From NCBI GenBank assembly GCA_947475845.1, contig CANJMO010000025.1:1-34204 (forward strand): 34,204 nucleotides of DNA. Reading direction: 5' to 3'. This document shows, in pieces, positions 1-9,500 of this stretch. Source of the stretch: Caulobacteraceae bacterium (GTDB lineage Bacteria > Pseudomonadota > Alphaproteobacteria > Caulobacterales > Caulobacteraceae). The position numbers and the translations under genes were made by a program. Position 1 is the stretch's first letter. Each line of letters starts with the position of its first letter. Under the pieces are notes generated by a model. The model was not told the origin of the DNA and made no database searches. It saw only the letters and a list, made by a program, of their open reading frames with translations.

Positions 1-66
1 GACCCGCCGGCGACCGCGCTGCGCAGCCTGGGGGCTCCGCGCGGACGCCTCTTGCCACCCACCTAA
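1..66 (+). pseudogene. Possible 3' end of a truncated high-GC gene
   Basis: The first 21 codons in frame 1 are rich in G or C at third positions (CCG, GCG, ACC, GCG, CTG, CGC) and end in TAA at 64-66. After this stop the sequence turns AT-richer. This looks like the tail of a plus-strand gene that begins left of the window. The stretch is too short to assign to a family, and it could be chance. Confidence 0.2.
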
Positions 67-136
67 ACCCAGGCTCAGATCAACCCAGGACTCTCGTTAT
101 GACTGGATGATAAATTGGGGGTCACGTCACCGGCGA

Positions 137-457
137 CTACCCAACTGTGATGAAAACGGCAGAGCCGTCAGCCGCAAAGTGGATGACAACGTAGAAGCCA
201 TCGCGCGGTGTGAGCGACATGCTCCCGGCATAGATCCGGACCCACGGGGCTTCTGTTTTGCGGCCGATTCCATCTGAAGCCCCCACATCAAAGGTCTCGC
301 CAAAAGCGCCTAACGCCTTGCAAAGAGCAGGCTCAATCGACCTGATAGCGTCGGGAATGGCGTGACGGATGAGGTGCCCACGCTTCTGCATGCCGGGCGT
401 GTTTCTCGGATCGTATTGCGGCTGAAGAGCGCAAATCTCTTTCATATCATCGATCAT
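137..457 (-). pseudogene. Truncated McrB N-terminal-like (DUF3578) domain protein
   Basis: 106 residues from ATG 457; the longer frame to 493 would need a TTG start. The order of motifs matches the MrcB_N/DUF3578 domain as I know it: an N-terminal helix with LQPQYDPRNTP, then MQKRG, a GIGRKTEAPWVRI segment, and the strand pair GFYVVIHF and AVFITVG. In McrB-type proteins this domain binds DNA and precedes a GTPase or another effector domain. Here the frame stops (TAG 137-139) right after the last strand of this stretch, and no continuation is visible in the 136 bases beyond. The gene is therefore probably a 3'-truncated remnant of a defence-type gene, although a stand-alone short protein is possible. 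GC content is clearly lower than in the rest of the window, which suggests horizontal acquisition. Confidence 0.6.
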
Positions 458-493
458 CCCAACGCGCCTTGTTAAGCTATCGCCTACCGGCAA

Positions 494-770
494 TCCGTTT
501 ATTTATTGTCTTAGGCTAATTATTAGAACTTCAGCCAAAACCTACTTATTTTGTTATATTAATTTTTTTATATCCTGATCCAGATTTTTCAGGATTTTCT
601 AGATCCAAGGCTCTTGGTTCAAGGTCAGATATTGGTTTTTATACTGCACTTCCGCTCTGAGCCTTCCAAAGCGCGTCCTTAAGTACGAAATCCTAGTCTT
701 GGACACATCGCCATCATGCTGGACCAAAAGGCGCGTCCATAGGCCGTGATGGATTACCTTGTCTGGCACC
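494..770. other. AT-rich non-coding stretch with a small hairpin
   Basis: No credible gene is seen on either strand. The stretch around 500-600 is strongly AT-rich (TTATTTATTG, then TTATATTAATTTTTTTATA), unlike everything else in the window. A hairpin with 7-bp arms lies at 572-578 and 589-595 (ATCCTGA/TCAGGAT) and is followed by TTT. It could be a weak plus-strand terminator, but no intact plus-strand gene lies upstream of it. The promoter of the minus-strand gene at 137-457 probably lies in 494-560. I see nothing more specific. Confidence 0.5.
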
Positions 771-1073
771 CTACGCCCGCTGCTGTTTATAGGCAGCGTA
801 GGCGTTGTTGATCTCCCGCGATTTCCGTTCAGCGATCTGCTGAAACTCGTCCCCGAGCCCGGAAACCTTGTCGGGGTGGTACTTGCTGATGAGTGCTCTG
901 TAGGCGCTAGTTACATCCTTATCTGAAGCATTCTGATCCACGCCCAGAACCTCGTACCAAGAACGGCTTTTCGTATTGCGCGCTTTGGCCTGCGCATTTT
1001 CAGACTGCGCTTTGTCCGCACGCTCCTTTTCCGCCTGTTCCCGGCTGGCTTTCTCCGCTTCGGCGCGCGCTCG
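771..1073 (-). pseudogene. C-terminal J-domain (DnaJ-like) protein, 5'-truncated
   Basis: The C-terminal ~63 residues form a complete J-domain: SWYEVLGV, then AYRALISKYHPDKV with the diagnostic HPD in the loop, and a last helix with INNAYAAY. J-domains stimulate Hsp70/DnaK ATPase activity. In front lies an Ala/Glu/Lys/Arg-rich charged helix, probably a coiled coil. The open frame runs on to 1259, but beyond about 1070 it is only the antisense of a GH130 gene on the plus strand. The native N-terminus is therefore lost at the junction. C-terminal J-domains occur in DjlA-like and membrane-anchored co-chaperones, but the missing part prevents assignment. A GTG near 1096 could still start a chimeric product. 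Confidence 0.65.
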
Positions 1074-1361
1074 GTCTGGCTGCTGCTGACCCACGGTGTC
1101 GGCGCCATGCGCAAATACTCGATCGGCGCGGTGCTGCTGGACAAGGACAACCCGCGCAAGGTGTTGGGCCGGACCACCCAGCCGATCGTGTCTCCGTCCG
1201 ACGAAGACCGCGAGGGCTATGTCCCCAATGTGGTCTACACCTGCGGGGCCCTGGCCCACGGCCGCCGCCTGTTCATGCCTTACGGCGTGGCCGACAGCTC
1301 GGTCGCCTTCGCCTTCATCGAACTGGACGAGCTGCTGTCGATGATGGACTTCAGAATTTAG
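1074..1361 (+). pseudogene. GH130 family glycosidase/phosphorylase, 3' remnant
   Basis: Reading upstream of the ATG at 1107, the same frame gives WLLLTHGVGAMRKYSIG, then AVLLDKDNP, VLGRTTQPI, EGYVPNVVYTCGALAHG and the ending ELDEL. This is the C-terminal blade of GH130 enzymes, which phosphorolyse or hydrolyse beta-mannosides. The family usually runs over 300 residues. Here only about 95 remain, and the match breaks at about 1070, where the opposite strand becomes the J-domain gene. It is most likely a dead fragment created by the event that brought in, or deleted up to, the sequence on the left. ATG 1107 could start an 84-residue peptide, but that would lack the catalytic core. Confidence 0.75.
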
Positions 1362-1483
1362 GCGGACGCCGGAATTTAAGAGACTCGGGCGGCCGCCCTG
1401 CTATTAAGTTCCGATAACCGAGGCTTACGCGTCTAAGCATCCGCTTAGTTGACGGCGGTCCGTTACGCGCGGGGAGAAGACGA

Positions 1484-2365
1484 ATGAAGGATTCCAGGAA
1501 GCTGGGACGGTTGATGCTCGGCGGCGGGCTGGGCGCCATCGCCCTGGCTATGGCCACCGGCACCATGGCCCAGTTGTTGGTGGAAACCGGCTCCCAGGCG
1601 GGACGCGGCCGCAAGGTCAATCTGTACAACGGTCCGGACGCGACGCTGCAGGTCAACACCTCGGACGGCAACTCGGGCGCCGCCCCTCCCGGCTCGGCCG
1701 CTCCGAACAAGGATCCGAAGGACTTGTCGGGCCACTGGCTGAACTACGGCCACCGCACCCTGTTCGGGCCCATGGCCGGCCTGCCGCCGCCGCTGCGCCC
1801 CAAATATATGGCGATGCTGGAAAAGCGCATCCGCAACAAGAACAGCGGCATCCCCGAGGGCGACGCCTCGACCCAGTGCTTCCCGCACGGCACCCCCCGT
1901 GCGTTCGACTCGCCCTACCCCGTCGAGATCATCCAGACCCCGGCCGCCCATGGCCAGCCGGCGCAGATCACCATCCTGATGGAGACCCTGCACAACATCC
2001 GCAGGCTCTATCTGACCGATAAGCACACCGCGGCCCTGGGCGAGAGCTTCATGGGCGAGTCCATCGCCCACTGGGAAGGCGACGACCTGGTGGTCCACAC
2101 CACCAAGCTGAACGCCCGCACCTTCATCGACGACGAGGGCTCGACCCACTCCGACAAGGAAGAGGTCATCGAGCACATCCACAAGAGCGGCGACGGCAAG
2201 ACGCTGGAAGTGCTGTCCACCGTGATCGATCCGGTGACGCTCTATCACCCCTACACCTTCCGCGTGGCCCTGCACTGGCGTCCGGACATCCGCACCCAGG
2301 AGTACGTCTGCGAAGAGAACAACCGTAACAAGGTCGACGAAAACGGCATCACCAGCGCCAAGTAG
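1484..2365 (+). CDS. Secreted protein of unknown function
   Basis: 293 residues starting at ATG 1484, with GGGGAGA a few bases upstream as ribosome binding site. The N-terminus has basic residues (MKDSRKLGR) followed by a hydrophobic core and ATGTMA-Q, a typical Sec signal peptide cleaved near residue 29. A low-complexity linker with Pro/Ala (about 65-80) precedes a conserved-looking body with KDLSGHW, QCFPHGTPR, PVEIIQTP, ETLHNIRRLY, GESIAHWEGDDLVVHTT and TFRVALHWRP. Such proteins are common as unnamed exported proteins in Caulobacterales and sphingomonads, but I know of no assigned function. One mature-region Cys lies in QCFPHG and another in EYVCEE, so a disulfide is possible. The gene stands alone and converges on the cyclophilin gene. 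Confidence 0.8.
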   Translation: MKDSRKLGRLMLGGGLGAIALAMATGTMAQLLVETGSQAGRGRKVNLYNGPDATLQVNTSDGNSGAAPPGSAAPNKDPKDLSGHWLNYGHRTLFGPMAGLPPPLRPKYMAMLEKRIRNKNSGIPEGDASTQCFPHGTPRAFDSPYPVEIIQTPAAHGQPAQITILMETLHNIRRLYLTDKHTAALGESFMGESIAHWEGDDLVVHTTKLNARTFIDDEGSTHSDKEEVIEHIHKSGDGKTLEVLSTVIDPVTLYHPYTFRVALHWRPDIRTQEYVCEENNRNKVDENGITSAK

Positions 2366-2427
2366 TCGAGACCAAGCCTGACGCGCCCGGTTGGACACAC
2401 CATGTCCGGCCGGGCGTTTCTGTTTTT

Positions 2428-2491
2428 CGCGCTACCGCTTCGCTGCTTGAGCGCATTCTCTTTGCGCTACCGCTTCGTGCTTGAGCGCGTG
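2428..2491. repeat. Two tandem copies of an intergenic repeat (GCGCTACCGCTTCG..CTTGAGCGC)
   Basis: Two near-identical units of about 32-36 bases lie head to tail: GCGCTACCGCTTCGCTGCTTGAGCGC, then CATTCTCTTT, then GCGCTACCGCTTCGTGCTTGAGCGC. The unit is bounded by GCGCT and its complement AGCGC, so each copy can fold as a hairpin. They fill the gap between two converging gene ends. A related pair sits at 9680-9746 in the same kind of position, so this is probably a dispersed genomic repeat that may act as a bidirectional terminator. Confidence 0.7.
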
Positions 2492-3103
2492 CTAGGCCCT
2501 GCGCGCCGTCGTGATCTTGACCGGGGTCTTGAGCATCTCGCCGCGCATGGCCCCGACGCCGGCGGTCGGCGAAAGCGGGGCGGCGAAGATCGCGCGCACC
2601 ACATCCATGCCCTCGATCACCTGACCGAAGGCGGCGAAGCCGTTCTTGTCGCCCTCCGCCGCGGGATCGGCGTCGAAGCCCGGTTGCTCGCCGATCACCA
2701 CGAAGAAATCGCAGGTGGCGGAGCCGGGCGCGCGGCGGGCCATGGAGAGGGTCCCGTCCTTGTGCGTCAGGCCGGTCTTCAGCGTGCTTTCATGGGCGAT
2801 CGGTTTGAGCACCTTGCGCGGGTTGCCGCGCAGACCGCCCTCGACCAGCCCGTGATCGGGCGCGTTGGGCACGCGCGAGACCCGATAGAAGTCCGAGCCG
2901 TCGAGCAGTTTCATGTCCACGTAGCGCAGGAAGTTGTGTACTGTGATCGGGGCTTTGGCCTGTTCCAACTGCAAGGTGATCGCGCCCTTGGGCGTCTTCA
3001 GCACCACCTTGACCTGTTCGGCCTGGGCCGACGCCTTGCCGGCCACGACGGCCATCGCCAGGCCGCCGGCCAGGGTCGCGCGTCGTGAGAGCCGATGTGC
3101 CAT
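2492..3103 (-). CDS. Tat-exported cyclophilin-type peptidyl-prolyl isomerase
   Basis: 203 residues. I place the start at ATG 3103 rather than the longer frame to 3160, because it puts a twin-arginine signal peptide at the N-terminus (MAHRLSRRATLAGG, hydrophobic stretch, ASAQA). The mature part follows the cyclophilin order: LKTPKGAITLQL, APITVHNFLRYVD, FYRVSR, the GGLRGNPRK loop in place of the usual QGGD region, GTLSMAR, DFFVVIGEQP and FAAFGQVIEGMDVV. These enzymes catalyse cis-trans isomerisation of prolyl bonds and help fold periplasmic proteins. The FFVVIGEQP segment replaces the more usual SQFFI of highly active cyclophilins, so activity may be reduced. It is divergent from the RND genes with a 119-base shared promoter region. 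Confidence 0.9.
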   Translation of the reverse strand: MAHRLSRRATLAGGLAMAVVAGKASAQAEQVKVVLKTPKGAITLQLEQAKAPITVHNFLRYVDMKLLDGSDFYRVSRVPNAPDHGLVEGGLRGNPRKVLKPIAHESTLKTGLTHKDGTLSMARRAPGSATCDFFVVIGEQPGFDADPAAEGDKNGFAAFGQVIEGMDVVRAIFAAPLSPTAGVGAMRGEMLKTPVKITTARRA

Positions 3104-3222
3104 GGGCGCAAGCTTAGCACCGGCCCCGGCGCCCGCAAATGGGGCCCCGGCGGGGGTCATGGTGACACCTCAACGCCGTTCCGGTTTGATTTTCCGGCCC
3201 CTCGCCCGCATTGTCGGGTGCC
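3104..3222. promoter_or_regulatory. Divergent promoter region between the cyclophilin and RND genes
   Basis: These 119 bases separate two divergent start codons and must hold both promoters. No consensus sigma-70 box or clear operator palindrome stands out. No regulator gene (TetR-type or two-component) lies beside the pump genes. Confidence 0.3.
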
Positions 3223-6200
3223 GTGAGCATATCCAGTCCCTTCATCAAGCGCCCCGTGGCGACCTCGCTGATCGCGGCAGCGTTCCTGGTGGTGGGCATC
3301 ATCTGCTTCTTCCAGTTGCCGGTGTCTGCCCTGCCGCAGGTCGATTTCCCGACCATCCAGGTCAGCGCGAATCTGCCCGGCGCCAGCCCCGAGACCATGG
3401 CTTCCAACGTGGCCACGCCGCTGGAGCGGCAGCTGTCGCTGATCCCCGGCGTGACCCAGTTGAGCTCGACTTCGTCGCTCGGGTCGAGCCAGGTGATCCT
3501 GCAGTTCGAGCTCAGCCGCAACATCGACGCCGCCGCCCAGGACGTGCAGGCCGCCGTCAGCGCCGCCAGCGGTCAGCTGCCGACCAACCTTCCGGCGCCG
3601 CCGAACATCCGCAAGGTCAATCCGGCCGATCAGTCGGTGTTCGTGTTCACCATGCGCTCGGACACCCTGCCCCTGCCGGTCATCAACGACTACGCCGACA
3701 ACATCGTCGCCCAACGGCTGTCGCGCATCGACGGTGTGGGGCTGGTCAATATCTTCGGCTCACGTAAGCCGGCGATCCGCATCCAAATCGATCCGCGACG
3801 CGCCGCCGCGCGAGGCCTGCAGCTTGAGCAGATCCGAACGTCGATCGCCGCCAACACCGTCAACGCACCCAAGGGTCAGTTGACCGGGACCGACCGCAAT
3901 CTGACCATCTACGCCAACGACCAGGTGCTGGACGTCGATACCTGGAACAACCTCATCGTCGGCTACAGCAAGGGCGCGCCGATCCGCGTGCGCGACATCG
4001 GCCAGGCGGTCGGGGACGTCGAGAACCGCGTGCAGGGCATGTGGCTGTGGGAAGGGGCGGGCAACACCGAACTGAACCTGAAGACCGGTCCGGCCGTCGT
4101 CGTGGGCGTGACCAAGGCGCCGGGCGCCAACGTGATCCGCACGGTGGAGGCGATCAAGGCTGCGATGCCGGGGATCCGCGCGAACATCCCCTCGACCATC
4201 GATCTGGAAGTCGCGGCCGACCGCACCCGGACCATCCGCGCCTCGGTCCACGACGTCGAGATTACCCTGCTGATCACCATCGCCCTGGTGGTCTCGGTGA
4301 TCTTCCTGTTCCTGCGCAATGTTCGCGCGACCCTGATCCCGAGCGCGGTGATCCCGTTGAGCTTGCTGGCGACGACCGCGGTGATGCTGCCGGCGGGTTT
4401 CAGCCTGGACAACCTGTCCTTGATGGCGATGACCATCGCCGTCGGCTTCGTCGTGGACGACGCCATCGTCATGGTCGAGGCGATCTGGCGGCGGATCGAG
4501 CACGGCGAGAAGCCGTTCCAGGCGGCGCTGAACGGATCGGCGGAAATCGGCGCCACCATCCTGACCATGGGCATCGCCCTGATCGCGGTGTTCACCCCCC
4601 TGATGTTCATGGGCGGCGTGGTCGGCAAGCTGATGCGCGAGTTCGCCCTGACCCTGGCGGCCGCTGTGTTCCTGTCGGTGACCCTGTCGCTGACCTTTAC
4701 CCCGATGCTGTGCGCCAAGTTCCTGAAGCCGCCCGAGCCGCCGAAGAACCCGATCATGAAGGGGCTGGAGACCGGCTTCCACGACCTCGAGAAGAGCTAT
4801 GCCCGGGGGCTGGATGTTGTCATGCGGCACAAGCTGCTGACCATGGCCGTGTTCTTCGCCACCATGATCCTGTCGGTGGTGCTCTATGCCACGGCCAAGA
4901 CCGGCTTCTTCCCACAGCAGGACACCGGCTACATGGGGGGCACGGTCAACACCGCCCAGAACTCCAGCTTCACGCAGCTGCGCGAGAAGGCCATGGCGGT
5001 GTCGGAGATCATGGCCAAGGACCCCGATATCGAGGAACTGCACACCACGATCAACGGCAACAACTCGGCGTCGGCCAATCTCAACTTCGGCCTGCGCACC
5101 CGCGAAGCCGGTCGCCGGTCCACGCCCGACGAGGTCATCGCCCGCCTGCGGCCCAAGGTGGCTCAGGTGGTCGGGACCCAGACCTTCATGCAGGCGGCCC
5201 AGGACATCGTCATCGGCAGAGGCGGGCGGGCGCAATATCAGTACACCCTATCGGACGCCGACCTCGACGAACTGAACGAATGGGCCCCGCGCCTGCTGGA
5301 TGCGCTGCAGAAGCTGCCGCAGCTGAAGGACGTGTCCTCCGACCAGCAGTCGGGCGCCGAGTCCGCCACCCTGACCATCGACCGCGATGCGGCGGGGCGG
5401 TTCGGCCTGTCGCCCGCCGACATCGACGCGGCGATCTACAATCAGGTCGGCCAGCGCCAGGTGGCGCAGTACTTCACCCAGCTCAATTCCTACCGCGTGA
5501 TCCTGGAGGGTCCGCTGGCGATGCAGGCCACCGCGGATGTGTTCGACCATATCTTCATCAATTCGCCGCGCACCGGAAAGCCGGTGCCCCTGTCTCTGCT
5601 GGTCAAGGTCGATACCTCCAAGACCCGCCAGGTGACCATCAGCCACCAGGGCCAGCTGCCGGCGGCGACCCTGTCGTTCAACCTGACCCCCGGCGTCGCG
5701 CTCGGCGACGCCACCAAGGCGATCGAACAAGCCAAGGCCGAGCTCGGCGCGCCGGAGAGCCTGGTCGGCGCTTTCCAGGGCACGGCCCAGGCGTTCCAGG
5801 AGAGCCTGTCGACCATGCCGGTGCTGATCCTGGCGGCGCTGCTGTCGGTCTACATCATCCTGGGCGTGCTCTATGAGAGCTACATCCACCCGCTGACGAT
5901 CCTCTCGACCCTGCCCTCGGCCGGGGTCGGGGCTCTGCTGGCCCTGCGCCTGTCGGGCCAGGACCTGAACGTGATCGGCATCATCGCCATCATCCTGCTG
6001 ATCGGCATCGTCAAGAAGAACGGGATCATGATCGTCGACGTGGCGCTCAAGCTCGAACGCGAGCAGGGGCTCAGTCCGGAAGAGGCGGTGGTGCAGGCCT
6101 CGCATCAGCGGCTTCGACCGATCCTGATGACCACCGCCTGCGCCTTCCTCGGGGGGGTGCCGATGATCCTCAGCCAGGGCACCGGCTCGGAATTCCGCCA

Positions 6201-6393
6201 TCCGCTCGGCTGGGCCATCGTCGGCGGCCTGATCGTGTCCCAGGCCCTGACCCTGTTCTCGACACCGGTGATCTATGTCTATCTCGACCGCCTGCGCCGC
6301 CGCTTCGGCGCCGCAGGCGTGCATCCGCATCCGGCCGGCCAGCGCTCGCCAGCGCCCGCCGCTGCCAAGGAATTGACCATCGGCGACGGCTAG
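3223..6393 (+). CDS. RND efflux pump inner-membrane permease, copy 1 (MdtB/MdtC-like)
   Basis: 1056 residues from GTG 3223. This start aligns exactly with that of copy 2 (MSISSPFIKRPVATSL); an in-frame TTG at 3211 adds only four residues and is less likely. The protein has the full HAE1/RND plan: TM1 at the N-terminus, a periplasmic porter domain, TM2-6 (about 340-500), a second periplasmic domain and TM8-12. The proton-relay acid pair is present (D412 and D413 in GFVVDDAIVMVEA), as is the TM10 lysine (K931/K932 in IGIVKKNGIMIVD). It should export drugs or other amphiphiles as a trimer driven by proton flow. No membrane-fusion adaptor or outer-membrane channel is adjacent, so these must be supplied from elsewhere. 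The pairing with copy 2 recalls the MdtB-MdtC heterotrimer. Confidence 0.93.
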   Translation: MSISSPFIKRPVATSLIAAAFLVVGIICFFQLPVSALPQVDFPTIQVSANLPGASPETMASNVATPLERQLSLIPGVTQLSSTSSLGSSQVILQFELSRNIDAAAQDVQAAVSAASGQLPTNLPAPPNIRKVNPADQSVFVFTMRSDTLPLPVINDYADNIVAQRLSRIDGVGLVNIFGSRKPAIRIQIDPRRAAARGLQLEQIRTSIAANTVNAPKGQLTGTDRNLTIYANDQVLDVDTWNNLIVGYSKGAPIRVRDIGQAVGDVENRVQGMWLWEGAGNTELNLKTGPAVVVGVTKAPGANVIRTVEAIKAAMPGIRANIPSTIDLEVAADRTRTIRASVHDVEITLLITIALVVSVIFLFLRNVRATLIPSAVIPLSLLATTAVMLPAGFSLDNLSLMAMTIAVGFVVDDAIVMVEAIWRRIEHGEKPFQAALNGSAEIGATILTMGIALIAVFTPLMFMGGVVGKLMREFALTLAAAVFLSVTLSLTFTPMLCAKFLKPPEPPKNPIMKGLETGFHDLEKSYARGLDVVMRHKLLTMAVFFATMILSVVLYATAKTGFFPQQDTGYMGGTVNTAQNSSFTQLREKAMAVSEIMAKDPDIEELHTTINGNNSASANLNFGLRTREAGRRSTPDEVIARLRPKVAQVVGTQTFMQAAQDIVIGRGGRAQYQYTLSDADLDELNEWAPRLLDALQKLPQLKDVSSDQQSGAESATLTIDRDAAGRFGLSPADIDAAIYNQVGQRQVAQYFTQLNSYRVILEGPLAMQATADVFDHIFINSPRTGKPVPLSLLVKVDTSKTRQVTISHQGQLPAATLSFNLTPGVALGDATKAIEQAKAELGAPESLVGAFQGTAQAFQESLSTMPVLILAALLSVYIILGVLYESYIHPLTILSTLPSAGVGALLALRLSGQDLNVIGIIAIILLIGIVKKNGIMIVDVALKLEREQGLSPEEAVVQASHQRLRPILMTTACAFLGGVPMILSQGTGSEFRHPLGWAIVGGLIVSQALTLFSTPVIYVYLDRLRRRFGAAGVHPHPAGQRSPAPAAAKELTIGDG

Positions 6394-6509
6394 AGACCGG
6401 CGCTATTTGATTTTACCGCTCCCCTGCCCCATCATGGATCGGTCATCCCCGTGTAAGGCGGCTCCCCCCGAGAGGACGCCCGCGCGGATGAGGGGAAACG
6501 TCTGGCGAC

Positions 6510-9500
6510 GTGAGCATATCCAGCCCGTTCATCAAGCGCCCCGTGGCGACCTCGCTGATCGCCGCCGCGTTCCTGGTCGTCGGCATCATCTGCTACTTCC
6601 AGCTGCCAGTGTCGGCCCTGCCGCAGGTGGACTTCCCGACCATCCAGGTCCAAGCCAACCTGCCCGGCGCCAGCCCGGAGACCATGGCCTCCAATGTGGC
6701 CACGCCGCTGGAGCGGCAGCTCTCCTTGATCCCCGGCGTGACCCAGCTGACGTCCTCGTCGTCGCTCGGTCAGACCCAGGTGGTCCTGCAGTTCGAACTC
6801 AGCCGCAATATCGACGCCGCCGCCCAGGACGCCCAGGCCGCGATCAGCGCCGCCGGCGGCCAGTTGCCGACCAACCTTCCCGCGCCGCCGAGCATCCGCA
6901 AGGTCAATCCCGCCGACGGCCAGATCATGGTGCTGACCATGCGCTCGGACTCGGCGCCGATCTCGGTGGTCAGCGACTATGCCGACAGCATCGTCGCCCC
7001 GCGCCTGTCACGCATCGACGGGGTCGGGCTGATCAATCAATTCTCACCGCGCAAACCCGCGTTCCGCATCCAGATCGACCCGCGCAAGCTGGCCTCGCTG
7101 GGGCTGCAGCTGGAGGCCGTGCGCGCGGCCATCGCCGCCAATACCGTCAATGCGCCCAAGGGCCAGTTGACCGGGACCGACCGTAACCTGACCATCTACG
7201 CCAACGATCAGGCGCTGGAGCTGGAGACCTGGAGCAACCTGATCGTCGGCTACAGGAACGGGGCGCCGATCCGGGTGAAGGACGTCGGCCGAGCGATCCA
7301 GGCGACCGAGAACCGCTTCAACAACGGCGAGAACTATCTGGGACCGGCCAACAAGAACACCGACCTGAGATCCGGCCCCGGGGTCTCGCTGGCGGTGCTC
7401 AAGCAGCCGGGCGCCAACGTCATGCGCACGGTGGAGGCGGTCAAGGCCGAGCTGCCGGGCATCCGCTCCAACATCCCGTCCAGCATCATCCTGAATGTGC
7501 TGGAGGATAAGACCCAGACCATTACCGCCTCGGTGCGCGACGTGAAGATCACCCTGCTGGTGACCATCGCCCTGGTGGTGGCGGTGATCTTCCTGTTCCT
7601 GAGAAATGTGCGGGCGACGATCATCCCCAGCGCAGTGATCCCCCTGTCCTTGCTGGCGACCACGGCGGTGATGCTGCCGGCGGGATTCAGCCTCGACAAC
7701 CTGTCGTTGATGGCCCTGACCATCGCGGTGGGCTTCGTGGTCGACGACGCCATCGTCATGGTCGAGGCGATCTGGCGGCGGATCGAACACGGCGAGAAGC
7801 CGTTCCAGGCGGCGCTGAACGGGGCCGGCGAGATCGGCTTCACCATCCTGACCATGGGCATAGCCCTGATAGCGGTGTTCACGCCGTTGATGTTCATGGG
7901 CGGCGTTGTCGGGCGGCTGATGCGCGAGTTCGCCCTGACCCTGGCGGCGGCGGTGGTGCTGTCGGTGTGCCTGTCGCTGACCTTCACCCCGATGCTGTGC
8001 GCCAAGTTCCTGAAAACGCCTCAGCCGGCCAAGAACCCGATCATGAAGGGGTTGGAGACCGGCTTCCACAACCTCGAGAAGAGCTACGCGCGCGGCCTCG
8101 ATGTGGTGATGCGCCACAAGCTGGCGACCATCGCGGTCTTCATCGGCACCGCCGTCCTGGCCGTCGTGCTCTACGCCACCGCCAAGACCGGCTTCTTCCC
8201 GCAGCAGGACACCGGCTTCATCCAGGTGACGATGATCACCAACCAGGACTCCGGCTACACCCGCACCGACGCCAAGGCGCGCGAGGTGGCCAAGATCATC
8301 GCCGAGGACCCCGACGTCGAGGAAGCCGGCTATGTGATCGGCGGCAACCTCAGCCAGTCCAACCTGCTCCTCACGCTGCGGCCCAAGGACGACGGGCGCA
8401 AGGCGTCGTCGGAGCAGATCATCGCCCGCCTGCGGCCCCGGGTGGCGCGGGTGATCGGCGTGCAGACGATCATGTCGTCGCAGCAGGACATCGTGATTGG
8501 GCGCGGCGGACGGGCGCAGTACCAGTATGTGCTGGCCGACGCCGACCTGGACGAGCTGAACGCCTGGGCCCCGCGCCTGCTGGCGGCGCTGGAGAAGCTG
8601 CCGCAGATCAAGGACATCAACTCGGACCAGCAGTCCAACGCCTCGTCGGCGACCCTGACCATCGACCGCGATGCGGCCGGGCGGTTCGGCATATCACCGG
8701 CAGATATCGACGCGGCGATCTACAATCAGGTCGGCCAGCGGCAGGTGGCGCAGTACTTCACCCAGCTCAACAACTACCGGGTGATCCTGGAAGGGCCGCC
8801 GGACCTGCAGGGCTCGCCGGAACTGTTCAACTCGATCTTCCTGAACTCGCCGCGCACGGGCAAACCGGTGCCGCTGTCGATGCTGATCAAGGTCGACATG
8901 TCCAAGACCCGGCAGGTTTCGATCAGCCACCAGGGCCAGCTGCCGGCCGCGACCCTGTCGTTCAACCTGTCGCCCGGGGTTTCGCTGGGCGAAGCGACGC
9001 GGGTGATCGAACAGGCCAAGCAGGATCTGGGCGCGCCGGAAAGCCTGGTGGGTTCGTTCCAGGGCACGGCGCAGGCGTTCCAGGAGAGCCTGTCGACCAT
9101 GCCGGTGATGATCCTGGCGGCGGTGCTGTCGGTCTACATCATCCTGGGCGTGCTCTATGAAAGCTACATCCACCCCTTGACCATCCTGTCGACCCTACCC
9201 TCGGCCGGGGTCGGCGCCTTGTTGGCCCTGAAGCTGGGCGGCCAGGACCTCAATGTCATCGGCATCATCGCCATCATCCTGCTGATCGGGATCGTCAAGA
9301 AGAACGGGATCATGATCGTGGACGTGGCGCTCAAGCTCGAACGCGAGCAGGGGCTCAGTCCGGAGGAGGCGGTGGTGCAGGCCTGCAACCAGCGCCTGCG
9401 GCCGATCCTGATGACCACGGCCTGCGCCATGCTGGGCGGGGTGCCGATGATCCTGGGGCACGGGACCGGCTCGGAATTCCGCCAGCCGCTGGGCTGGGCC

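Noticed and set aside
3211-3222. TTG start four codons before the first RND gene start
   Set aside because: The GTG at 3223 matches the start of the second copy exactly, and neither has a better ribosome binding site.
3760-5235. Large antisense frames within the RND genes
   Set aside because: They are His/Asp/Gln/Arg-rich shadows of strongly supported genes and carry no domain signals.
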